A stretch of 64,000 nucleotides of DNA from Varroa destructor (Eukaryota; Arthropoda; Arachnida; Mesostigmata; Varroidae), in the NCBI RefSeq assembly GCF_002443255.2, contig NW_019211455.1:49225489-49289488 (forward strand), in the 5' to 3' direction. Below are positions 26,071 through 36,604 of this stretch, one piece after another. Within the stretch, counting starts at the first letter, position 1, and every line of letters starts with the position of its first letter. The notes under the pieces are model-generated. The model was not told the origin of the DNA. It worked only from the letters and a program-made list of their open reading frames with translations, and did not search any database. The translations under genes and the position numbers were made by a program.

Positions 26071-27815
26071 GATTGGCTGAAGCCCGGTGCCAAAGGTAGC
26101 GAAAACTGAAAGGTTTCAATTCGAAAGTGAATGTCAAGATGAATATATAGAATTCGACAACATTCCACACTGTTCCAACATGAGCCTGAGAGGAAGTTCT
26201 ATAAATGGCTGTTGTGATAAACAGTAATCGTGCGTTTCGACACTACTTTACTTTGGGCATTGTATGTAGACGTCCTACGGACTCGTTTTGCGCTTTACCG
26301 TACTTTCTATCGTATGATTTTATCTCAATATTACAGGTTGTACCTGCGAAATGTACACGTAAACAAGGCACTTTTCAGCGCACTGCCGGACGAGTTTATT
26401 AAATCATAGACATATTTGCACCTGTTTCAGGATGCTGTTGATTCAAGCTGGGGCGACACTTAATTAGCAAAAGAACCTAATGCTTTTAACGAAAACAACA
26501 AAAGTAACTTTTCCTTCTTCTGCAACGAAAGTAACTAGCTTTAAGGCGAAATAACATGAAAGGAAGCCGAAAATATACGATGGATGTTTGATCCTTTGGC
26601 ATGGCGCATGCTCTAGAAGCTGCGAGCAGTGGTAATGTTTCCCAAACAGTGACCATATTTCAGGGCTATATTCGGGGCGTAAAGCTGCTAAAACACAGAC
26701 TTACATTTTTTAAGTAAAACAGATAGTTCTGAAATATAGCACGTAAAATCTGCACCTATTCTGAATTAAAAAAAAAGAAAGCTTTACCAAGCTAATAATA
26801 ACGAGTAATAACGAGGCGTATGTGACCATTTATTTAGAGGTTTACTACGTGAGCTTGCTAGCAATGCACTGAAATATAACCGCTGCGTGATTGTGGTGGC
26901 GTGCAGATAAATCGTACAAGGTTAGTAGACGATTCAAGTCTGTCACCAGCTAACGAACGCTATGAGTTGCGTTAGTTATATGCCACTAATTTTTCACGAT
27001 CCGCTCAACTGTTGACAAAGTCAATCAGTTAGGTAATCTATCTAACACTACGCTTCTGTGACAGACAGATGAGTTAATGACCATAGCTGGGGTAACAAAG
27101 GAGCGACACGTGTACTTGATGCGGCACCAACGCTTACACTAGGCGTTACTATAATGATTAATATTTCTACTAATCGACAGAATTACTATTGACAACAGTA
27201 ACATCAAGAACAACAATTGTAAGGCGGCTGGACGGTGGTCAACGACGAGCGTGGTGGCAGTGGCAATGGTCGCGCGGGATGGATTGCTTCTTTGGTTGGC
27301 ACCGGGTCGTCAGAACAACCACAATAAAACATAGCGCCCACAACAGAAATATTAACAAACTTTTGTGCGTTGGGTTGCTGACCGATCAAATCACTCCGTA
27401 TTCGGATGACTGAGCGGTCGCCTCCTCAAAGAACATCAGTAGGCGTCACAGTTTGCCATTACGACGCGCAGTAGTAACAAAACACAGTCTGAGGAGGAGA
27501 TGGCTCGGTCAGGCCGATGAAAACAAGCGGTTGCAAGCCCAGCCAGCTTAATGGTGAATGGCTATTAAAGGCTGTGAACACTAAGTACGTAATCATATGG
27601 AGGGTGACGACTGAGCGGCGGGCGACTGCCGTTGTGGTAAGCGCATATATCAACTAGCTGGTCACCATGTGTTTGCGGATAAGGGGCTTGATTGTTTATT
27701 TGTTTTAATATAAGGATGAACTGATAATGCATGTATATTATGATTAATTAGTTTTAATATAGCTTTTGTTACAGTCATTTGATGATGGTGTAGTAGTAAC
27801 ATAATGGTTGCTTAC

Positions 27816-27926
27816 CCTCGACCTGCATTGTTGGGGTTGTCGGCCGCGACCTTCTAGTACTCAGACTACGGAACACGCGGGCGGCCAAACTACACGGCTT
27901 ACAAGCCATTGGGCTGTGTAGGGCAT
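27816..27926 (-). CDS. KCNQ: Probable KCNQ linker cassette exon (111 bp)
   Basis: This candidate exon has the acceptor ccaactactttcag and the donor GAGG|GTAAGCAAC. It enters and leaves in phase 1, exactly as the flanking exons require. It encodes about 37 residues: ALHSPMACKPCSLAARV, then FRSLSTRRSRPTTPTMQVE. The Arg/Ser/Thr-rich end lies in the same place as the basic, phosphorylatable part of the vertebrate linker before helix B, but I do not see clear residue-by-residue homology. It is open and divisible by three, so it could be skipped without a frame change. A tRNA-like stretch lies just upstream (27.96-28.03 kb), so the acceptor could have come from a SINE tail. Confidence 0.55.
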
Positions 27927-28710
27927 CTGAAAGTAGTTGGTGAGTCGTTCGCGAGTGGGCAAGGTCCAAATATCGAACCCCTTCTAGGCCCAGAAGTGGT
28001 AAGCCCTCAAGCAACGAAGCCAATAGCTAGCTTTAATCAAGGCACTCTTTTACGATGGCCTAGCACCATTGGCATTGTTCGATAGCATGGCAGCAGTCTC
28101 AACAGAACCTACCTATGGAGACACCGGTCGTAAGTAATTTCGTAAGGTCGCTTTCAGTATCTACCTGAAGCAGAAATAAGCGACACCTTACCGTGTGTAA
28201 CCGCCTGGGTGATGTTGAACGTGTTAGAGTACCTGTTGCCGTGGTATCTGCTGGCCGCCAGCAACCATCACGCAAGTCGTTCTTTCACCAAACGGTCAAC
28301 TCTTCAAATTTAATGAATTTGACAAATCTAGTTTGACCCTTAGTTGTCATCGTGAACAAAATCTCGGAGTATAAAGCAGTGCAGCGCTAAGGTCGGCCCA
28401 GTGACGTTTAACATGCTGGATCCTCCTTAAAAAGAACCGCCTCAATTTTTTACTTTCTTCTTCAGGTAAAAAATTGGCCCACTTTAAGTAAGGAACCATC
28501 ATGGAAGGCGTCATCTAGTCCTTCCATTGCAGAAGCGACGTGATTTACCTATCAGAACAATTAAGTTGGCCAAGCAGCTAAGTTAGCTTACTCAGGCTGG
28601 ATCGCAAAGCCGTCTTTGTTTTGCAGTTGTAACCGACTTCGATGGACAAGATCTCCTGTGAGTTTAGTGCACTTTTGTGTGATGAATTGTCATTGGGCTT
28701 GGACTCGCGA

Positions 28711-28767
<57 letters not shown>

Positions 28768-31207
28768 CGCTTTTGGAAGCAAACCATTGTGCAGCGTATT
28801 CAGTATTAGGTGCGACTAATCTATTTTAATCTGAAGAAACCAATTTACAAGATAGACACTCATATGTGAATTTTTTAATTAATGAAAAAGGTTGACGATC
28901 TCCTGCGAAGGGATCGCAGAACATGCGAACTCACTGTCCATGCGTATCTCTTTCTTGCTTGGACATAGACCTGCTAGAGCTTACTTGAATCTATCGTGAT
29001 CGAGTAGTGAATAAAATCGGAACAAACAACTGAAATAGAACGTGCGTCCTGATTCGAGACCGTGGAAACATACGGACTAATTACAAAGTGGTTGATTGGT
29101 CGGCTGTTTAGTGCGTATCGGTTACTGGCCGGTTTGTACGTAGAAACGGCAACGACGGGTTGGCGGGTGACCACCGAGAAGTGCGAGACTCAAGAGGAAG
29201 GCGATCAGTGGAACGGAAGACGCAATCAGAGAGCTTATAGGGTGAGATAAGACGAGACGATAATCTCTTTTCACAGTCGCAAAGTTTTAAAGTTTCACCT
29301 GTTTCCGCGGACGACCTGAGGCCTGGAGAAAGTGCTAGAAACGGAGGGTGCACAAACTCCTTCTGAAGTAACATACAAAGGCCATACGGAGTCGTCTCGT
29401 CGTCGACGCTGCAGTCTAGAACAGATTTAGGTTAATAGGGAAACGTTAGATGACAAATGGACCTCAGCTAGCCAGTAAAATAAGCACGACAATTATGTTA
29501 GCTTGAACTGAACCTGGACGATAAACCCTGCAACCGCTCTCAGTGGCTAACCAGCTTACTGCCTAACGCTTTCATTTAAATCGCATAGTAGTGAGATATT
29601 AAATAAGGAATCCCCTACGTGCCAAGTGGTTTCCAAAAGTTGGATGGATTTCAAATATGGTATCGACACGCATCGGATAGCTGTGATGACTATCCACTGA
29701 CTGTTGTAGCCAAACTAAAAAAGAAACCCTAGACAAATAAGACCACTTTGAAGAAGGAAAACTAGCCGAAGGGCAGAATGCGGTTGTTTGAACTACGAAG
29801 GATGAGTAGCAGTCGAGAAAAATAGTCACGATGCATCTCATGTCGTTGGCTCATTCTGCCGAAGTTCAGTTAAGAAGAATAAAGCTACGCAAGGGCAGAG
29901 GTCCGACCACAGCTAAGTTGGGCCTGGTATGAGGGCAGCTCAAGGTTAAAAAGCTTAAGGGCACGATGTGTGGGATATAAACCGTCGGATATTTCGAGAC
30001 TTTGCCCATGCGCTCGATAGGCTGGCACGAAAAACTTCAATGAGATCGATGACGACCAGTCAGAAGAAATGTCGTGGACAGAAGTTAAAGGACTGTAACA
30101 TCGACGAGACAATCATCGATGTCACAATCGATCGATATGGCGATTTCTAGGGCGACTGTTGGCGTATTAACACTAATCTTTACTTACTAAACGTATGATA
30201 AACACATTCGCGTTCATGGCCGGAAAACTACAGTTTACTAACTCAGGAGGAAGGGAAGCACAATATAAAATCGGTACGGAAAAAAAAACAAGGAAAGCTA
30301 TTAGCCGACAGCGGAAAATATAAGACACAGAAAATGGCCACAAGAAACCGGTCATTGCTCAGTTCAGTGGGCTAATAACTCACAGCCACAAAATATATTT
30401 ATGCAGCTTGCTATACTGGCGCTATAGCGCTGGCAATCTAAGCCTCAAAAAAGAGGATTAGTATGCTTGCGACGAGATGTTGTGAAGGCGAAGGGCTATT
30501 ATGAAGTCAAAAAGGCTGAACCCTCCTTTGCGATGGTAAAAAAACTGCGGTGTGACAGAACGGAGAAACGCGAGGGTTTGAGTGATTTTGAATCGGACTC
30601 TATTCTAGCTTCAGTAGCCTGCTCGTTACTCGTCGGCAAAATGTTTGCAGTTCGATGAAGCCCTACGGGGATGCTCAAAGACTCCATTGATGGCGCCATA
30701 GCCACAATTCTAACACCAATCAGGGTAAACGATTGTCGAAAGAGGCAACGCGTTTCCTCTCTTTGAAGAAATAGATCCTGCAAACAACTGTTAATCATAA
30801 GAGATTCAACTCGATAGTCTAATAGCTATTCCTCGTTTTGCCAATCAATGTTGGTCGGCGTCGTGCCGTCCGTTTGGGAGGTTTACAATAGTCCACCTGA
30901 AATTGATGTTAGCTTCTCGCTGAATCGAATATAGATGGCGATATGCAGTGTCGCTACATCACCAACTACTCAACAGTTGAGGATTTGTGGAATCGGAAAA
31001 GCTCACTCGTAATCTTGTACTGGAGATATCTATTTGCCCTTGGGCCACTAAAGGTTTGGAATAAGCACAGTAGCAGCTCTACGAGCTTGTTTCTGTAGTC
31101 AACGCGTGCTTAGCGTGGGGGAGTGGGACCGAGAGACTGTGTGTTTATTGCTGTGCAGATGCCGCATGGGCTACGTTTAGCTACAGGACAAGGTGAAGTT
31201 TACTTAC
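27927..31207 (-). other. KCNQ: KCNQ intron, 3.3 kb
   Basis: This is a phase-1 intron with the longest AT array of the window (28712-28765). It includes GC-richer stretches with short open frames on both strands (29.06-30.66 kb) that match no family I know. A donor-like site near 28190 was examined as an exon end and rejected on length. Confidence 0.65.
28712..28765. repeat. AT microsatellite, longest in the window
   Basis: An uninterrupted TA/AT array of about 54 bases, in a KCNQ intron. It generates spurious tyrosine-isoleucine open frames on both strands. Confidence 0.97.
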
Positions 31208-31434
31208 CGTCCGAGTTTCGTTTGGATGCAGAGTCCGAGATGGCATCGGTCTCGTGGCTGTAGCTGGCCTGTGGGTGGCGGGACGGCGCGCAGGACTCGC
31301 CTGACGTATCGTGAGGCCCGGCGCGTGATAGCGGAGAGTGCGGCAGGTGCGAGCCGTGCTGGGGATGGTGGCGGCCTCTTCGGATCGTCGACAGCCGCGA
31401 CACGAACGACGTGTTGTGCTTGAATCTGTCCGTC
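31208..31434 (-). CDS. KCNQ: KCNQ exon: intracellular linker between helices A and B
   Basis: This 227-bp exon encodes TDRFKHNTSFVSRLSTIRRG followed by a His/Ser/Pro-rich stretch and ends SASKRNSD. It belongs to the poorly conserved cytoplasmic linker between helices A and B. The TDRF and basic segment resembles the KDRVF/R motif of vertebrate KCNQ linkers. The donor is canonical (GACG|GTAAGTAAA). The acceptor (tctgccccgag) is weaker but gives the single base needed to complete the phase-2 codon from upstream. It leaves in phase 1. Ser and Arg runs suggest phosphorylation sites, but none can be assigned. A frame shift of one reads equally long on this strand but breaks both junctions. Confidence 0.85.
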
Positions 31435-32845
31435 CTCGGGGCAGATACCACCGCGAAAAGTACAAGCGCAACGCCAATAATAATCGAGATTGTTAGACAT
31501 CCTTAAAAAGTAATTCCAATGAATGTGTGCGGGACCAGTGCAACGACTCTAACGCGCAAAATGTCCTTATTCTATCTAACTTAACATTTTTGATGGACAA
31601 ACGGGACTCTTAATTTTGAAACGCTAAACTACAAAGTACCAAGGACCGAAAAAACGTCACAGCTTTCAGTCAGTCCCAAAGCGGTGTTCTGAAAAATAAT
31701 TCACAACCTACATGCATATACTGTACATAATAAACAATCTGCGGCATAGCCTACGTTCATGTCGGATAAAAAAAAAATTAGCAATTTTAATTATAACGTA
31801 GATGTTTACAATTCGGGCACAGGTGGGAAATTGTACAGCTATATAAGTGCAAATCGGATTCTCGCATGCCTCAAAACAGCGTTCATATAATATATGTATA
31901 GGATTTGTGATTGAACGCTCCGTGGAAGCAGCGTATGGCATAAGCTAAACGTAGATGTTAACCGATTATGCGTTGTCCTTTCAGACATCTAAACATAGTT
32001 TATATAACAAAAAGACGTCTCATCCAAATTACAAAGCAACCAGGTGTGTCAAGAGAAAATGATGTTGCATATAGATTTATTCATTGTCTATTGACGGACT
32101 TCAAAATGTTTGCATGCACCGTGCCACTAAGAGCGGCGGAGGGAAATATATACGCGGCGAATATATATATATATATATAGGGGGGGGGGAGAGAGAGAGA
32201 GAGAATAGCTCGTGCGTGTAGCAGACTTCGGCGGGTGCTTAAAGATCAAATTTAACCTCGTAAAAATTGTTTTATGGATTAATTCAATAGGCCGATGAGT
32301 ATTGTCGGCCTCATAAGCCAGCGAAGTACTATAAAGATTCACACGGGGCTGATTTCACATTATCCTTAGTCAGCTGGTGTGGTTAAAGCTTTTTTTCTAA
32401 GTTGCTGCAGCCTCAAGCCCTATAATCCGAGGTGCTGTTAGTCGGAGGTTCAATAATCGGAGACCCATACTAGCAATTTATGACATCTTGATTTTAATTT
32501 TTTTTTTAAAGTGAACACGAATTGACACTATCGACGTTAGGAGGCACATGCCGTTCACTATATAAAACATCCTGCATGAATCTATGCACACAGGTTTTTA
32601 GATCGAGATTCGGATTAGACAGCTGGGTATAATGTAATCGCAACGCTTCTACCTCACTTTATAGGTGTCTGATAAATAGAAACAGAGGCGGTATTTAAGG
32701 TATACTAAGGAGGTATTTTTCTAACTCAAATCGCTAATAGTTCAAGGCAATTGCAACAGATGCCCTTGGTCGGCCGATTGTTGTAGACCTGGATTATTAG
32801 ACCCCACGAGCTAACGCAGCGCACTTTGGGCCGGTGATCACTTAC
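31435..32845 (-). other. KCNQ: KCNQ intron, 1.4 kb
   Basis: This phase-2 intron holds a compound AT, G and GA simple repeat at about 32158-32204 and otherwise nothing recognisable. If the 72-bp exon is not real, this joins the next intron. Confidence 0.6.
32158..32204 (+). repeat. Compound AT, poly-G and GA repeat
   Basis: An AT run is followed directly by about ten G and then a GA run, a compound simple repeat in a KCNQ intron. Confidence 0.93.
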
Positions 32846-32917
32846 AGATTCGGTCCCGCCTTTGGTGGCAGGTCGAGCCGGTCTCGTCTTGTCTTTGACT
32901 GCGTGAATGAACCATAT
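32846..32917 (-). CDS. KCNQ: Probable KCNQ linker cassette exon (72 bp)
   Basis: This is a candidate exon of exactly 24 codons. The acceptor is ctttccacaacgcag and the donor is a near-perfect GTAAGTGAT. It fits the phase-2 gap between the helix A exon and the next linker exon. Read in that phase it gives YGSFTQSKTRRD and then RLDLPPKAGPNL, so the junction would read PPT-YGSF. Vertebrate KCNQ2 has TYGASR at a comparable place, which is weak support. The frame is open, and because 72 is divisible by three, skipping or including it preserves the reading frame. The neighbouring sequence is GC-richer than the intron average. The call rests on splice sites and phase, not on strong homology. Confidence 0.58.
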
Positions 32918-35900
32918 CTGCGTTGTGGAAAGTAACGATCGATCGAACCATTGGGTCAATACGGATGACGGTCAAACGTGAGCGGACGGAGCAGTGGACG
33001 TGTGAGAAGACGGTATAATGTGTGCCGAAATGTGCACGGGAGCCGATGCACGCGAGGCGGTTGTGTTGTCCACAGTCCGCCCGGCATGTTAGGGAATTGA
33101 GTAACAGTGCAGCGGTGGTGATGGTGGTTTCGGTGAGGATCATGGTCGTGATCCGCCCCTCGTTATCAAAGCACGAACACGAGGGGCAAGCATATGTGAG
33201 CCCGAAACACACGTTGTGATATAGACGAAACGACACACAGAGAAGAAGATGGCACAGAATACACGAACAGAAGAGAGAGAAAGAAGAGAGATACAAATAA
33301 CGAGATATGTTAGCTTTGCGATAGCTTGGTACCTGTACGCAGAATTTGGGACACATTGTAGCTTGTCCTAAAAGCGCCCAAATTACGAGAGCTGTGAAGC
33401 TAGTGCTATACGTCGCACGCCAATACCATTATGACAAGATTTAGCAAAATTTCTACAAACATTTCTCGTAGCAATTATGTCCGAAAGTCCTAGGAAGAGG
33501 TTTGAAGCTGTTTGCTAAGCTGCAAGTTCATAACGGTTCCTCCATATGCGATGAGACTGTAGTGATGTTATACTGTGAATGACGATATACCTTTGACGTG
33601 TTTTATTTTGTGATCAATCTAATATTTGATGCACTTCCCAGTCAAACGAATGTTATATCATTTTAATTTCCTATATGCTAGTTACTTAAGTACAAACAGT
33701 ATAATCTCTCTGTGGGTAAAAAAACGAAACGACAATCAACAACTAACGAGCTGACGAACTAAATTTGTTACTACACAGCCAGCTTCAATATATATACTTA
33801 TAACGTATGTTGCGTATAGCCTACCGACGCTTCAACATTTATTATGTGCATACACGAGCTGTATGTACGAATTTCCTATCTACGTATTTTTATATAGTTA
33901 ATTATGAAACATTATTACATACGTATATGTATAGCAAGTCCCATAATACTATATATATAATAGTGAATATGTCGCCATTGGAAACGGCTCGTCATAGTGT
34001 GTCACTATGTGTGTTATTACTTCAGTTTGCTGACTGCGGACGATAAATCTGTTTACTCATTTAATTTTTCTTTTTTATTATAAAACAACATGACACGACG
34101 CTGAAATGCAATCAAGACCGTGAATACCCTGCTTGAAATTGCACGGATGTTTTATAATTATTGTTATCATTATCTGCAGCGGTATGTTACTGTTGATATC
34201 AGGCCTAGCATCTAAAAGGTTTCGTAGCATTCGGAGGGACAGTGAGGATTTTCGCTTGCATGTCTACACCCAGATGATTACAGTGATCCGGTGTCTTCAG
34301 TGTGAGGTTCTCCATTCGTTGTGAACAAACGAATAAGGTAAAGACCTTTTCAGGACTTATTCCTCTTCGCGTGGGCTTGCTTTTGTAAAATTGGATAAAA
34401 ATGCCAGGTAATAACACTATTCCTTTATACTGTTGTAATCAAATCCCTTGTTAAGCGTATCTGGTTGATCTCAGGTAATATTAGGAACGTGTTAACAATT
34501 ATCTTCGTACAGGCCATGTTTTACTCGATACGCCTACAGTCTTGTCTCGAACATGAGATACAAGCGGAGCGGACAGTCGACGGTGCGCAGGCATTGCTCG
34601 CTACAACAAAACTATCAACTGCAGTTTCCAGAGAAGTTCATCAAGGTCGATTCGCTAACTTGAACCGTCACCCAAACCAACGTTCCTTTATAAATCAGTA
34701 CCGACTTGAATAACTCGTATTTGGGTTTACATTGATGTACGGTCAGAATACGCAGGTACTTATCGGTGCATTGGTATAAGCAGTGATACCTTGACTAATG
34801 GTAGGCACCAACAAGCGCACTGCAAGCGAATAGCCATTTTAATTGAACGTTTCGCCAATTCATCATTTTGGTTTCTAGTTGGTTAGATATGACCGACTTG
34901 TGGTTGAAAAGTAGGTACCTTCTCATTAGCTCAACGTGCAAGTATGGACAGATTATTAGAGCAAGTTTTTCGTTATTTCTTCTTAAAGAAACCAACATAG
35001 TTATCACTTGGTAACTGAGATTCAACAGAATTCATTCGGACGAACTGGAAATGTAACCTAGCAAATTAAGCCTACGTAGTCCTTAAAAGCTTGATTAGAG
35101 ATTGTGATTTTCATGCATCTAGGTTTGGTTTACGGGCATTCGTAAATTTGATAAGTTTAAGCTTAATTCATTAGACTGTCGATTATTTTTTACCAATTAC
35201 TTTTTGGTACTACAGAGAAAGTGTCGATAAGATTTTCCTAATACATTTTAAGGATGTAAGAACATCCGATACAGTTTTCGTGTGATTAACAATATAGTTA
35301 CATAAATAGAAGGCTAGAAGGTTGGGCGATGACGCGGTGTCCTTCAACTAGCTGAGTATTCGGCATGTTGCGGCGGGGAATAAATATAAGACTTCATTAT
35401 TGTCTCAAGTCATCGTAATAGAGTACTGATGATGGTCATAATATCGTAGATGATTAAAAGTAATCATATCTGGGTATCTAACGAGCCACCAACGAATATT
35501 CTTACTACCATTATTCTTGTCTGCAGAAGGTGCACTATCTAAAGGTAGATAGATACATGCTATCATAGGCAACCAAGTAAACTACATACATCTCCAACAA
35601 GAATGTTGTTTCGATGTACTATATCCTTTGCAGCGGTTTTGTATACACATATAAGACGTATGGTATGATCACAGATGGTGACGCCAATGATTATTATGCT
35701 GATATAAGCAGTAGGGATCATTTGTAAAGGGAACGAATCGGAAAGGGACCTAGGTTCCGTCGTCCTTATTTATACAACGGCGCTAAGCGGCGAGAAGAAT
35801 ATTTTTGCGCATAAAAAGCGCACAAAGAGACAAGACATAGCTATAGAAAAAATGAAAGAAGAACCAAAGAACTGATATGAAAATGTATATTCAGATCTTA

Positions 35901-36429
35901 CAACAATTTTTATTATTACAAAGTGGATATCATGATGCTTGCTAGGTGGTTCGAAAAATACCTCATTCAATTCATGCATCCAATCATTTCATCTCACTTT
36001 AGGGAATTAAGCTCGAGTTAAAAAAAAACTAAAAGTTATCGATTTAGAAAATCGAAAGAGCAAACCGAGAAAATTGCTAACAGCTGATAATGGCCATTTT
36101 ATATTTGCTCCGTAGGTCTTAACTGTTAATATGAATCAGTCACTGAGTGATTCAGTATTCCGTGCCACAGGTTATGCATCGTGCAGTTTTTTCAGAAACG
36201 TTCACAATGCGAACATATTAATGGTAGCAGTTTACCTACTCTAAAGCCACTGCCAATTGAGCCATTTCTTCTTTATTATTACGGATCATTTTAGATAGTA
36301 GCGCATACATTTATATGGTGAAACGATTGTTCATAGCATAGTGCTTACGAGCTTTTACACGAGAGTTTCTGGTGACATGCTTTTCCACATGAACGCTGAA
36401 TAGTTATAACTACGGCATGAGTCACTCAC
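32918..36429 (-). other. KCNQ: KCNQ intron, 3.5 kb
   Basis: This is a phase-2 intron. The first 450 bases are GC-richer and contain a 172-codon minus-strand open frame with no domain and no credible codon pattern. No other feature is supported. Confidence 0.6.
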
Positions 36430-36604
36430 GTAGGTGGGCTGGGCAGGGGGACCTGGTGGATCTTCCATGTGGCTACGGACATGGAGTTCTCATCGGCTGC
36501 ATAACACCTCCATAGACATTGAATTAGAGTAGCTGCGGGGACTCGCCGACGAATCATGTGTTTCTGCCGTTGCTGTTGCTGAACTTTCAGGGCGAACCCG
36601 GAAC
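36430..36604 (-). CDS. KCNQ: KCNQ exon: post-S6 region and helix A with IQ motif
   Basis: This 175-bp exon has no internal start and was found by reading the minus strand for the sequence that must follow ILG. It begins [15 protein letters not shown], which continues directly from the S6 exon. It runs on through [20 protein letters not shown], the calmodulin-binding IQ motif of helix A, to [14 protein letters not shown]. The acceptor is a good pyrimidine tract (ttccttcctccctctag) and the donor is GTGAGTGAC. It enters in phase 1, completing the glycine split by the previous exon, and leaves in phase 2. In this family the segment links the gate to calmodulin and PIP2 regulation. The spelling WRCYAAD followed by TWKI is close to the KCNQ1 version. 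Confidence 0.95.

Larger units (their letters stand above)
24259..27815 (-). other. KCNQ: KCNQ intron, 3.6 kb
   Basis: This is a phase-1 intron upstream of helix B. It contains a long AT array (25641-25670) and a weak SINE-like copy (about 25.94-26.07 kb). No further exon of the needed phase was recognised. Confidence 0.7.

Noticed and set aside
28195..28260. Minus-strand segment ending at a CACACG|GTAAGG donor
   Set aside because: None of the nearby acceptors gives a length divisible by three between the phase-1 KCNQ exons.
28578..28819. Open frames with tyrosine-isoleucine runs on both strands
   Set aside because: They are translations of the AT microsatellite.
32838..33356. 172-codon minus-strand open frame
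   Set aside because: Its composition is irregular and it has no domain. The first bases overlap the 72-bp KCNQ exon in another frame, so it is most likely a chance frame in a GC-richer patch.
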